The position numbers and the translations under genes are program-made. The notes beneath the pieces were generated by a model. The model was not told the DNA's origin. It made no database searches and worked only from the letters and a program-made list of their open reading frames with translations. From Bacillus sp. MM2020_1 (GTDB lineage Bacteria > Bacillota > Bacilli > Bacillales > Cytobacillaceae), in assembly GCA_011250595.1 (NCBI GenBank), contig JAANMP010000014.1:40528-104527 (forward strand): 64,000 nucleotides of DNA, given 5' to 3'. Positions 25,064 through 33,307 of this stretch are shown piece by piece. Positions within the stretch are counted from its first letter, which is position 1. Each line of letters begins with the position of its first letter.

Positions 25064-25290
25064 ATCATAACCCCCAATCCCGTTTATCTTGTCATATCAA
25101 TACTAATGATGATACCAAACTTTTCTGCTTTACCGCAATGATTCCCTCATCAGTATTGGCAAGTGAAGTGTTTTTTCTTCAAACTTTTGAAAATTAAATC
25201 TATTTTTCTCTTAGAATTTTTTCATTAAGCCCATCGCAGACATTTTTTGCAACTTCCCTTATAATGTTAATGGAGGGGAGGGATTCTATT

Positions 25291-25947
25291 TTGAAAAAAC
25301 GAAAAAGGAAGAAATTCAAACTTTTTTTCATGCTGTTTGTCCTTTTTTGCGCCTTAGCCATGTTCCAAAATTATTTCCAACACCAGTCTTCCCCTGATTT
25401 AGTGAAAACTGATCCCTTTGCTGATGTAAAAAAATATCGTCCCTTAATACATGATGAATTAGCAAAATATAATCTCGAAAGTCATACGACCGTACTAATT
25501 GCCTTAATGCAGCAGGAGAGCCGAGGCCGGGGCGGGGATCCGATGCAGGCCTCGGAATCGGCAGGTTTGGCAAGAAATACGATAACGGATCCGAAAAAAA
25601 GTATTCAAGTTGGAGTAAAACATTTTCAGCGCGTACTCACCTACGGGAATCAGAAAAAGGTAGATTTCGAGACAATTATCCAGTCTTACAACATGGGAAT
25701 TGGTTACATTAACTATATTGCACAGCACGGCGGCAAGCATAGTGAGGCACTTGCAAAGGAGTTTTCACTCCAGCAGGTAAAAGAAAAGCCTACTATTTAT
25801 ACTTGTGGCGGCAATAAGGATAATTTCCGCTACCCTTACTGCTATGGTGATTTTACTTATAGTACAAAAGTAACGAAAAATATTCAATTATTAGCTGACA
25901 CGGTTCCGGTAACTGGGACTAAAAAAACCACCAGTGGATCTTTTTAA
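25291..25947 (+). CDS. Lysozyme-like / lytic transglycosylase domain protein
   Basis: A predicted exported or membrane-anchored muramidase. The TTG at 25291 follows GGGGAGGG by eight bases and gives MKKRKRKKFKLFFMLFVLF, a basic N-terminus and one hydrophobic segment; an ATG at 25264 lies upstream of the ribosome site and is unlikely. The catalytic domain (about 45-200) matches the CwlT-type lysozyme fold: Glu76 in ALMQQESRG is the candidate catalytic acid, followed by DPMQASES, QSYNMGIGYI and a C-terminal YPYCYGDFTYSTKV region. It resembles B. subtilis YocA or the N-domain of CwlT. Single gene, no conjugation genes nearby. Confidence 0.82.
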   Translation: MKKRKRKKFKLFFMLFVLFCALAMFQNYFQHQSSPDLVKTDPFADVKKYRPLIHDELAKYNLESHTTVLIALMQQESRGRGGDPMQASESAGLARNTITDPKKSIQVGVKHFQRVLTYGNQKKVDFETIIQSYNMGIGYINYIAQHGGKHSEALAKEFSLQQVKEKPTIYTCGGNKDNFRYPYCYGDFTYSTKVTKNIQLLADTVPVTGTKKTTSGSF

Positions 25948-25970
25948 AGATTGACTGGTGGTTTTTGTTT
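25924..25970. terminator. Bidirectional terminator between the lysozyme-like and VanZ genes
   Basis: ACCACCAGT pairs with ACTGGTGGT, with T-runs on both strands. The 5' arm overlaps the last codons of the lysozyme-like gene. Confidence 0.82.
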
Positions 25971-25986
25971 ATTTTAAAATGGTCCC

Positions 25987-26481
25987 CTAAAATTGGGTGA
26001 TGTTTATGTTCTTCTTTTTTAAAAGGGTGATTAGAAGAGCGAGTTTAATAGGGATATAACCCAAAACCCCCCCTACCGTATTTAATATCAAATCGTCCAC
26101 ATCAAAGCTGCCAAATTCAAATATTAGCTGCAACAGTTCAAACATCAGACTTAAACAAAAGGTGGAAATGGTAACGGTGCTAAGTTTTTGAAACTTTTTT
26201 GCCAGCAATGGTAAGATAAAACCAAAGGGTACAAAACCAATGATGTTTCCTGCTAAGTTTTCAATGCGTATATTTAAGTTGATATCCGCTATGAACAGAT
26301 AGAAATTAATCGTCTTAAAAGGCACGAAGTTATTCGAGCGCCAGTGGTACTCATCATATGTAAAGTTAAAATGATTTATAATTTCAGATAACGGGATATA
26401 TTTAAACAAAATCAATTTTGAAAGAATCGCTAAATACAAACAAAGAAGTAAGATAAGGGTGATTTTAAAAATAATTTTCAT
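25987..26481 (-). CDS. VanZ family membrane protein
   Basis: A 164-residue protein with four hydrophobic segments and VanZ-like motifs: SNNFVPFKTI near the N-terminus, the NIIGFVPFGFILPLL helix and the DVDDLILNTVGGVLGY motif near the C-terminus. VanZ itself gives low-level teicoplanin tolerance; most relatives are uncharacterised membrane proteins. No vancomycin-resistance genes are nearby, so resistance should not be assumed. Single gene. Confidence 0.85.
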   Translation of the reverse strand: MKIIFKITLILLLCLYLAILSKLILFKYIPLSEIINHFNFTYDEYHWRSNNFVPFKTINFYLFIADINLNIRIENLAGNIIGFVPFGFILPLLAKKFQKLSTVTISTFCLSLMFELLQLIFEFGSFDVDDLILNTVGGVLGYIPIKLALLITLLKKKNINITQF

Positions 26482-26571
26482 TCGTCACTGCTCCATTTTT
26501 TACATATCCAATTAACCATATCATATTTTCCAAATCACGTGGGGGCAAAATTAAAATTGGAGGAAATTAGA

Positions 26572-27024
26572 ATGACTGAACATATTTTTCACTTAAAAGC
26601 GAACTGGCCGGGATTACGGAATGATGTTGGCGAGATTGAAGCCGGAAATTTAATAACAAAGATCTCGATCCCATCAGAAATGGACGGACCGGGTGTCGGC
26701 ACCAATCCAGATGAGATGCTGCTGGGGGCCGCTGCAACCTGCTATATTATCACGCTTGCAGCAATGATGGAGCGTAGTGGGTTAGTGAAGGAAAACTTAA
26801 CGATGGAGTCTGAAGGAATTGTTGATGTCACCAATGGGGTGTTTACGTATAAAAAGATCATTCATAGACCGCATGTTGTCTTGAAACAAGGTGCATCTGA
26901 GCGGGAAGTGGCAATGGCTATGAGGCTGGCCAAAAAAGCGGAGACATCTTGCATGATCAGCCGCGCGATTCAGGGGAATGTGGAAATAGAACTGCAGGCT
27001 ACGGTGGAATTGGCTGCGGGATGA
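26572..27024 (+). CDS. OsmC/Ohr family protein
   Basis: Probable peroxide-reducing protein of the OsmC fold. The start is ATG 26572, eight bases after GGAGG, which gives 150 residues as in B. subtilis YmaD; an ATG at 26539 lies upstream of that site. Two conserved cysteines are present, one in AAATCYIITLAAMMER and one in ETSCMISRAI, spaced as in the family's thiol pair. Hydroperoxide reduction is known for OsmC and Ohr; the substrate of this branch is not established. Confidence 0.85.
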   Translation: MTEHIFHLKANWPGLRNDVGEIEAGNLITKISIPSEMDGPGVGTNPDEMLLGAAATCYIITLAAMMERSGLVKENLTMESEGIVDVTNGVFTYKKIIHRPHVVLKQGASEREVAMAMRLAKKAETSCMISRAIQGNVEIELQATVELAAG

Positions 27025-27045
27025 AAAATTCAGGAGTTTAGCGTT

Positions 27046-27163
27046 TCATAAGGAAAGTTGGTGGTCTGGCTTGGAGCTTTTTGTCCTTATGAACCTATCA
27101 TAAGGGCAGTTTTCGGTATCTCTTGGGGTTTTTGTCCTTATGAACCTCTCATAAGGACAATTT
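27046..27163 (+). repeat. 51-bp tandem repeat with TTGTCCTTATGA dyads
   Basis: About two and a half units of a 51-bp repeat. TTTTTGTCCTTATGAACCT occurs at 27078 and 27129, each followed by CATAAGGRCARTTTT. In the second unit TTGTCCTTATGA and TCATAAGGACAA form a perfect dyad. The remaining bases of the gap to 27220 show nothing else. A related stretch lies at 63611-63634. Confidence 0.8.
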
Positions 27164-27220
27164 TGACTCCGGCTGATCAATTTCTGATGTTTACGAGTAA
27201 GTCTATTGAAATTACATACA

Positions 27221-27655
27221 TCATTTTTTAAAGATTTTTGCAAAAAATCCTTTGTTTTTTTTGACTTCTTGCTGTAGAACAGGTTCCTTATTGGTAATAT
27301 AAATATCTTCCTGATCAATCGCATGATCCATAGCTAGCACCAAGCCGATTTCTGAGTCGTGCTCTTTATTGGTTACAAGTGTATGTTCAATTTTATATTT
27401 TGTGGCCAGCTTTACATATTTTGAAAGGGTTTCATAACTCATGTTTCCATTTAAGAATAGGTGGGATTGTGGCCTTTCTTTCATTTGTTTCTCAACTTGT
27501 GGAAATACGTTGGTTTCTGCCACTTGGCTTTTTGTAAGAGCCACTACAATTCGTTCTCTCAAAGTCCCTAAGAATTTCCGCCGCTCATCTGGTTTTGTTT
27601 CTAATGGCCCATAGATACCCTGCTGTAAGACCTCGTCAACGGTTGTCTTTTTCAA
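27221..27655 (-). CDS. yueI: DUF1694 (YueI-like) protein
   Basis: A 144-residue protein resembling B. subtilis YueI across its length (VDEVLQQGIYGPLETKPDERRKFLGTLRERI at the start). Function unknown. It starts at TTG 27655 with GGAG about nine bases upstream. In B. subtilis it is next to pncA and pncB, which here are at the start of the window, so the group has been split. The tail is lysine-rich (KKNKGFFAKIFKK). Confidence 0.85.
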   Translation of the reverse strand: MKKTTVDEVLQQGIYGPLETKPDERRKFLGTLRERIVVALTKSQVAETNVFPQVEKQMKERPQSHLFLNGNMSYETLSKYVKLATKYKIEHTLVTNKEHDSEIGLVLAMDHAIDQEDIYITNKEPVLQQEVKKNKGFFAKIFKK

Positions 27656-27718
27656 CTAAATCAACTCCATAAAAAGGCTATTATTATCTATGATGATACC
27701 CTAAAAAACGTTCCTCAC

Positions 27719-27750
27719 CAAAAAAACCCTCTCTCCACTCGGAGAGAAGG
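27719..27750 (-). terminator. Terminator of aceBA
   Basis: CCTTCTCTCC pairs with GGAGAGAGGG and is followed by TTTTTTT on the minus strand, nine bases past the aceA stop. Confidence 0.87.
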
Positions 27751-27758
27751 ATCGCCTT

Positions 27759-29042
27759 TTAGTTTTTCCCTGTAAATTGCTCTGTCTCCGTTGAGCCTTT
27801 CAACGCGGTTGTTGATGAGGTTCCACCTGTAATGACCATAGATACTTGGTCAAAGTAACCTGTACCTACCTCACGTTGGTGACGTGTGGCCGTGTAGCCG
27901 TATTGCTCGCTGTCGAATTCAGCCTGCTGCAATTCGGAGTAAGCTGCCATTCCGCGCTCTTTATATCCGCGTGCAAGTTCGAACATGCCATGGTTTAGGG
28001 CGTGGAATCCTGCCAGAGTAACGAATTGGAACTTGTAGCCCATTTTGCCAAGCTCGACTTGGAATTTAGCAATCGTTTCTTGATCCAATTTCTTTTTCCA
28101 GTTGAAAGATGGCGAACAGTTATAAGCGAGCAGCTTGCCGGGAAACTCCGCATGGATGGCTTCCGCAAATTGTCTGGCTTCCTCGATATTCGGCTCCGAA
28201 GTTTCACACCATACAAGATCTGCATAAGGTGCATACGCTAAGCCGCGAGCGATCGCCTGGTCAATTCCTGCCTTTACACGGTAGAACCCTTCTCCCGTGC
28301 GTTCACCCGTAATAAAAGGGGCATCATTCAAATCAATATCACTAGTAATTAAATCAGCCGCGTTAGCATCTGTCCGGGCAACTAAAATGGTTGGAACGCC
28401 CATAACGTCTGCAGCTAAACGAGCAGCAATTAAATTACGAACCGCCGTTTGCGTTGGTAACAACACCTTCCCGCCTAAGTGACCACATTTTTTCTCAGAA
28501 GAAAGCTGATCTTCAAAGTGGACACCTGACGCACCGGCTTCAATCATGCCCTTCATTAGTTCGAAACAATTCAATTGGCCGCCAAAGCCAGCTTCTGCAT
28601 CGGCGATAATTGGGGCAAACCAATCAATTGAGTTGTCTCCCTCTGAATGAGTAATCTGGTCGGCACGCTGCAAGGCCTGATTAATTTTTTTAACGACATT
28701 CGGTACACTGTTTGCTGGGTATAAGCTTTGGTCGGGGTACATATGTCCGGATAGGTTCGCATCAGCAGCTACCTGCCAGCCGCTTAGGTAAATAGCTTTT
28801 AACCCCGCTTTTACCTGCTGGACGGCCTGATTCCCCGTTAGGGCACCAAGAGCGTTTACATAGTCTTCTTCATTTAATAGTTTCCAAAGCTTTTCTGACC
28901 CTTTCCGAGCCAACGTATGCTCGATATCAATCGAACCACGGAGCTTGATTACATCCTCAGCAGTGTAGGGTCTAGTAATCCCATTCCAACGGCTATCCAT
29001 TTCCCAGTTTTCTTGTAATTGCGCTACTCTTGAATTTGTCAT
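27759..29042 (-). CDS. aceA: Isocitrate lyase
   Basis: Splits isocitrate into glyoxylate and succinate, the first glyoxylate-shunt step, allowing growth on acetate or fatty acids. The 427-residue protein carries the catalytic motif KKCGH (Cys186) in [16 protein letters not shown], and the substrate-binding segments [14 protein letters not shown] and VARTDANAA. It follows malate synthase by 46 bp, an operon order aceB-aceA. B. subtilis 168 lacks this shunt, while many other Bacillaceae have it. AGGAGG is ideally placed before ATG. Confidence 0.97.
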   Translation of the reverse strand: MTNSRVAQLQENWEMDSRWNGITRPYTAEDVIKLRGSIDIEHTLARKGSEKLWKLLNEEDYVNALGALTGNQAVQQVKAGLKAIYLSGWQVAADANLSGHMYPDQSLYPANSVPNVVKKINQALQRADQITHSEGDNSIDWFAPIIADAEAGFGGQLNCFELMKGMIEAGASGVHFEDQLSSEKKCGHLGGKVLLPTQTAVRNLIAARLAADVMGVPTILVARTDANAADLITSDIDLNDAPFITGERTGEGFYRVKAGIDQAIARGLAYAPYADLVWCETSEPNIEEARQFAEAIHAEFPGKLLAYNCSPSFNWKKKLDQETIAKFQVELGKMGYKFQFVTLAGFHALNHGMFELARGYKERGMAAYSELQQAEFDSEQYGYTATRHQREVGTGYFDQVSMVITGGTSSTTALKGSTETEQFTGKN

Positions 29043-29088
29043 TTTATATTCCTCCTAGTAATCTATTAAGTATTTTTTTATTAAAAAA

Positions 29089-30681
29089 CTAAATAAGTTC
29101 ATACCCCGGCAAGGTTAAAAATTCAGCAAACTCATCATTTAAGATCAACCGATCAAATAGTTCAACGGCTTCATCAAATCTGCCGCCTTCAAAGGCATCA
29201 GCGCCCATCTCCTGTTTAATTTTTCCCAATTCCTCCACTTTAAATTGTACATACATTTCCACCGAGACTTTTCTTCCGTCGTTCAGCACCCCTCTTGGAT
29301 GGCGAATCCATTGCCATAGCTGGGCTCGTGAGATTTCAGCGGTTGCCGCATCCTCCATCAAGTTGTAAATCGGTGCCGCGCCATTACCTCTTAGCCACGA
29401 AGCAACATACTGAATGCCGACATTTATATTCAAACGAACGCCCTCTTCTGTAATCGTGCCACCTGGTGATTCGAGCAAATCTTGAGACGTCACGGTGATT
29501 TTCTGCTGTTTACTCGTATGGATTTGGTTTGCCATCGGCATTTCACGATTGAAAACCTCTAAGGCTACCGGGACAAGACCGGGGTGTGCTACCCATGTTC
29601 CATCATGTCCATCACGGGCTTCGCGTTCCTTATCCGCACGAACCTTGGCAAAGGCTTCCTCATTTGCAGCAGGATTGTTACGGATTGGAATTTGGGCGGC
29701 CATTCCACCGATTGCCGGTGCCTTGCGGCGGTGACAAGTTTGAATCGTCAGGAGCGAATACGAACGCATAAATGGAACCGTCATCGTTACCTGTGATCGA
29801 TCGGGTAAAATGACGTCCTTGTGATTACGCAGCTTTTTTAAGTAACTGAAGATATAATCCCATCTTCCACAATTCAATCCTGCAGAGTGATCTTTTAGCT
29901 CAAATAAAATCTCGTTCATTTCAAATGCGCCCATGATGGTTTCTAGTAAGACAGTCGCTTTAATGGTTCCATTGGGAATCCCAAGCTTCTCTTGCGCAAA
30001 TACAAATACATCATTCCACAGCCGTGCTTCCAAATGACTTTCAAGCTTTGGCAGGTAAAAATATGGCCCGGTATCCCTCGCAAGTAACTGGTTCACATTA
30101 TGGAAAAAATACATTCCAAAATCGAAAAGGCTTCCGGAAATAGGTTTGCTATCTAATAAAATATGTTTTTCTACTAGATGCAATCCGCGTGGTCGTACAA
30201 ACAGAACAGCTGTCTTTTCATTTAGTTCATATTTTTTCCCATTCTGATTTTCAAAGGATATTGTTCGATTAACCGCATCTCTTAAGTTGATTTGTCCTTC
30301 GACGGCGTTTTCCCAAGTCGGTGAAGTGGCGTCTTCACAGTCAGCCATAAACACCTTTGCACCCGAGTTCAAAGCGTTGATGACCATTTTCCGATCGGTC
30401 GGACCGGTAATCTCAACCCGGCGATCTTGGAGGTCATTTGGCAAAGGAGCAATGGTCCAGTCACCATTCCGGATATGTTTCGTCTCAGGGAGGAAATCCG
30501 GCAATTTTCCATCGTTAATTTCCGCTTGGCGTTTTTGTCTGTACTGTAACAGTTCAACTCTTCTTTCGCCAAACTTTCGCTCTAACGCTTCAATGAAATT
30601 TAATGCTCCTGGTGTTAAAATCTCATCGTACTGGGCTTTCACTGGCCCAACCACTTCAATGCCTGTCGTTTGCGTCGACAT
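29089..30681 (-). CDS. aceB: Malate synthase (A type)
   Basis: Condenses glyoxylate with acetyl-CoA to give malate, completing the shunt with the adjacent isocitrate lyase. The 530-residue length fits the A isoform. The family signature is present as [19 protein letters not shown], along with [13 protein letters not shown] and the [15 protein letters not shown] segment near the active-site arginine and acidic residues. First gene of the aceBA operon, with AGAGGTG before ATG. Confidence 0.97.
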   Translation of the reverse strand: MSTQTTGIEVVGPVKAQYDEILTPGALNFIEALERKFGERRVELLQYRQKRQAEINDGKLPDFLPETKHIRNGDWTIAPLPNDLQDRRVEITGPTDRKMVINALNSGAKVFMADCEDATSPTWENAVEGQINLRDAVNRTISFENQNGKKYELNEKTAVLFVRPRGLHLVEKHILLDSKPISGSLFDFGMYFFHNVNQLLARDTGPYFYLPKLESHLEARLWNDVFVFAQEKLGIPNGTIKATVLLETIMGAFEMNEILFELKDHSAGLNCGRWDYIFSYLKKLRNHKDVILPDRSQVTMTVPFMRSYSLLTIQTCHRRKAPAIGGMAAQIPIRNNPAANEEAFAKVRADKEREARDGHDGTWVAHPGLVPVALEVFNREMPMANQIHTSKQQKITVTSQDLLESPGGTITEEGVRLNINVGIQYVASWLRGNGAAPIYNLMEDAATAEISRAQLWQWIRHPRGVLNDGRKVSVEMYVQFKVEELGKIKQEMGADAFEGGRFDEAVELFDRLILNDEFAEFLTLPGYELI

Positions 30682-30729
30682 GAACTACATCACCTCTTTG
30701 TTATAATACAGAAACTATCTACGCTTTGT

Positions 30730-30782
30730 ATTATATAACACGATTTTCAAAAATGGAACCACCTTTCTAAAAATTTTAGAAA
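30730..30782 (-). promoter_or_regulatory. aceB promoter region with a CodY-like palindrome
   Basis: TATAAT at 30730-30735 is a good minus-strand -10; the matching -35 is poor. Upstream, TTTCTAAAAATTTTAGAAA (30764-30782) is a palindrome, and the overlapping 15-mer AATTTTTAGAAAGGT agrees with the CodY consensus AATTTTCWGAAAATT at 12 of 15 positions. Repression by CodY during growth in rich medium is plausible but unproven. Confidence 0.35.
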
Positions 30783-30828
30783 AATAGGTAAATACTCCCT
30801 ATATCTTGTTTTCAAAAGAAAAAGGGCA

Positions 30829-30856
30829 TAAAAAAAAGGACGTCTGTGACATCCTT
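30829..30856 (-). terminator. Terminator of the nir-siroheme operon
   Basis: AAGGATGTC pairs with GACGTCCTT and is followed by TTTTTT on the minus strand, eight bases past the last gene. Confidence 0.87.
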
Positions 30857-30863
30857 CATTGGG

Positions 30864-31499
30864 TCATGATTGGCGCATTTCTTTAAGCAGCGCTTCATAT
30901 AACCTGATAAAATCATCTTCCCTATTTGCACTAGTTAAGAAATCCGAACTGACAATGGTTTTTAATAGTTTTCTCTTCAAAGAGGCATCTTCTACTTCTT
31001 TCAAAATCCATTTTCGTTTGCAAGAAAGAAATTCAAGATAGCTCTCATACGAATCATCAAACTGCTCCTCAAGCTGCTCCCGAATTTTGCCGGCGAGGGT
31101 TGGGCTGGCTCCTCCTGTTGAGACGGCAATGCTCAACTGACCCCGCGAGAAGTGGGCTGGGACATGAAAATTGGAGCCATCTGGATCATCTGCTATCGTT
31201 ACAAGCCTGTGGGCTTTAGCCGTTTTCTTAATTGACTGATTGAGTTGTGGATTGTTTGTCGCAACAAAAATCATGAATGCATCCGCAAGGTCGCTAACAG
31301 CAACCAACTTTTGCTTCCAAACAATTTTTCCCTCCCGATGAAGTCCTTGAATTCCCTCCGTTGCCTCCGGGCTGACGACGACGACTTCGGCCCCGGTACC
31401 AAGCAGTCCCTTAACTTTTCGCTCGGCAACCTTACCGCCGCCAACAATGACAACCTTTTTGCCTACTAACCTTAGGGTCACGGGATAGCCTGAATGCAT
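30864..31499 (-). CDS. Precorrin-2 dehydrogenase (siroheme synthesis)
   Basis: Oxidises precorrin-2 to sirohydrochlorin with NAD. The 211-residue protein has an N-terminal Rossmann domain (VVIVGGGKVAERKVKGLL) and the SSTGGASP-type motif AVSTGGASPTLAGKIREQLE, as in the CysG N-domain, Met8 and SirC. B. subtilis YlnF is the closest known relative by role; the longer C-terminal helical region here is like SirC/Met8. A separate ferrochelatase is not seen in this window. It follows the uroporphyrinogen methyltransferase gene by three bases and completes the cofactor supply for NirB. Confidence 0.9.
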   Translation of the reverse strand: MHSGYPVTLRLVGKKVVIVGGGKVAERKVKGLLGTGAEVVVVSPEATEGIQGLHREGKIVWKQKLVAVSDLADAFMIFVATNNPQLNQSIKKTAKAHRLVTIADDPDGSNFHVPAHFSRGQLSIAVSTGGASPTLAGKIREQLEEQFDDSYESYLEFLSCKRKWILKEVEDASLKRKLLKTIVSSDFLTSANREDDFIRLYEALLKEMRQS

Positions 31500-31502
31500 C
31501 TT

Positions 31503-32954
31503 CTACACTTCCTCGACAGGACAACGGGCTGCTAAATATTCCACCAGCGCTTCCCGCGTTGCTTGTGCAGGCGTTCCATTCGACGAAAGGCCCGCCTTTA
31601 CAACGGCAGCTTCTGTTTGTTTTCCCATGCTGATGATTTGCAGTCCTTTTAACAGTTCATCTGCATTCAAGTCACCTTCACTTAACGCTCTCATAAACGG
31701 TTCAACAGAGGCACTGCTTGGGAATACCATGGTGTTCACGTCCGCTTCATCTAACATTCTTTTAAAAAGAGGCAGGAATTGATAATCAAGCTCTTTCTTG
31801 CTGGTCACCATAATGTCTGCTGAATCAAACTCTCTTTTCAAGATGCTATCGTCTCCAACGATCAGCAAAGTGCCTGGCTCGCCTATTTCATCCGCATGCG
31901 CAGCAATAAACCCACGATTATTTAATGCCTTTATCGATTTCACAGAAGCGCCAAAGAATTCGGCACGGATTTTTCGGATATCGATTCCGCCCTCAATCAC
32001 CGCTGTAAAAAATTCATTTACACTTTCTGCTGAGGTGAAGAGAATCTTTTCATAGGAAGTCACTTTTGCTACATCAACTGGCAATAACGTCCGTTTCCAC
32101 TTCGGAAATTCAATCACATCGGCGCCTTGGTCAATTAATTCCTTTGCTAATTCACTTGGAGCGTCACTCGTCCGGGCAAGCAGGATTTGCCGTCCATAAA
32201 GCGGCATTTTCTCGAACCAACTGATTTTTTCGCGAAGTGCAATGACGTCACCTACTAAGATAATCGATGGGTTGCTAAACTTTGCCTCGATGACCTTCTC
32301 AGAGATATCAGCCAGCGTCCCTTGTAATGTTTTTTGACGGCCAAATGTCCCCCATTGAATCAAAATAACAGGTGTTGACGATGGTTTTCCATAGGTGATG
32401 AGATTTTCGCAAATAAACGGTAAATTGCCAACCCCCATGTAAAAAGCAATCGTATCGACACCACGGGCAAGTCCTTCCCAGTCTAGTACCGGTTTGCCCT
32501 CTTTCGATTTATCATGGGCTGTAACAACAGCAAATGATTCTGCATACTCACGATGGGTAACAGGAATTCCTGCATATAGGGGGGCTGCAATCCCCGATGA
32601 AATACCAGGAACAATTTCAAAAGGAATTTGATACTCGGCCAGGGAGGCAGCTTCTTCGCCAACTCTGCCAAATACGCCAGGATCGCCGCCTTTTAAACGA
32701 ACAACCCGCTTTCCTTCAAGCGCCTTCTCAACCAAAAGCTCGTTGATATTCCCTTGGCGTAGAATATGACGGTTTGGTAATTTTCCGCAATAAATCAGTT
32801 CGCAATCAACTGGAGCAAACTCCAATAGCTTGGGATTGGCAAGCCGGTCATATAATATGACTTCGGCTTGCTTAATGGCCTCCAGCCCTTTAACAGTGAT
32901 TAAACGAACGTCCCCCGGCCCTGCTCCTACTAAAAATACTTTCCCCTTTTTCAT
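31503..32954 (-). CDS. nasF: Uroporphyrinogen-III C-methyltransferase fused to uroporphyrinogen-III synthase
   Basis: Makes precorrin-2 for siroheme. Residues 1-245 are a SUMT methyltransferase: SAM-binding VGAGPGDVRLITVKG at the N-terminus, then RLKGGDPGVFGRVGEEA and the GIPVTHR motif. Residues about 250-483 are a HemD-like uroporphyrinogen-III synthase (LYGRQILLARTSDAPSELAKELIDQGADV and the FPSSASVEPF motif). The 483-residue length matches B. subtilis NasF, which serves nitrite reductase. It lies 27 bp downstream of nirD. Confidence 0.93.
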   Translation of the reverse strand: MKKGKVFLVGAGPGDVRLITVKGLEAIKQAEVILYDRLANPKLLEFAPVDCELIYCGKLPNRHILRQGNINELLVEKALEGKRVVRLKGGDPGVFGRVGEEAASLAEYQIPFEIVPGISSGIAAPLYAGIPVTHREYAESFAVVTAHDKSKEGKPVLDWEGLARGVDTIAFYMGVGNLPFICENLITYGKPSSTPVILIQWGTFGRQKTLQGTLADISEKVIEAKFSNPSIILVGDVIALREKISWFEKMPLYGRQILLARTSDAPSELAKELIDQGADVIEFPKWKRTLLPVDVAKVTSYEKILFTSAESVNEFFTAVIEGGIDIRKIRAEFFGASVKSIKALNNRGFIAAHADEIGEPGTLLIVGDDSILKREFDSADIMVTSKKELDYQFLPLFKRMLDEADVNTMVFPSSASVEPFMRALSEGDLNADELLKGLQIISMGKQTEAAVVKAGLSSNGTPAQATREALVEYLAARCPVEEV

Positions 32955-32981
32955 CCTGCAGCCATCCTTCCCATTTCGCTC

Positions 32982-33302
32982 TTATCTGATAATAAAAACG
33001 ATATCTTCGTCTAATTCCACCTTAAATGTCCGTACTTGACCTTCATCCGGTGCTTGTACTTTACCATTTTTTAAGGATATTTTCCAATCATAGACGGGGC
33101 AATATACATATTCGCCACTAACAAGTCCTTCTGAAAGGACGCCGCCTTTTGGATGGGGGCTGCGGTTTTCAACGGCATAAACCTCTCCACTGGTTACTTT
33201 AAATAGAGCGATTTCTGTGTCATCAATTTTAAGTGAATAGCCTGACCGAACTTTTATATTTGAATAGTTTGCCACTGGAATCCGAGTTAATGTTTGTAGC
33301 AT
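32982..33302 (-). CDS. nirD: Nitrite reductase [NAD(P)H] small subunit
   Basis: Rieske-like small subunit of the siroheme nitrite reductase. The ATG at 33302 is preferred over the GTG at 33311 since GGGGGAG lies eight bases upstream, giving 106 residues as in B. subtilis NasE. The usual Rieske cluster ligands are missing: the first pair is replaced (ENRSPHPKGG) and the second reads YCPVYDW, as is normal for NirD proteins that lack the cluster. It follows nirB directly. Confidence 0.93.
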   Translation of the reverse strand: MLQTLTRIPVANYSNIKVRSGYSLKIDDTEIALFKVTSGEVYAVENRSPHPKGGVLSEGLVSGEYVYCPVYDWKISLKNGKVQAPDEGQVRTFKVELDEDIVFIIR

Positions 33303-33307
33303 ATTAA

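Noticed and set aside
25987..26481. Glycopeptide resistance locus from the VanZ-like gene
   Set aside because: No vanHAX, vanRS or related genes nearby; VanZ-fold proteins are common in Firmicutes without resistance.
27046..27324. 92-residue minus-strand frame over the 51-bp repeat, with repeated CPYDRFIRTK peptides
   Set aside because: The repeated peptides come from the DNA repeat read in one frame; it overlaps the end of yueI, has no ribosome site and no recognisable family.
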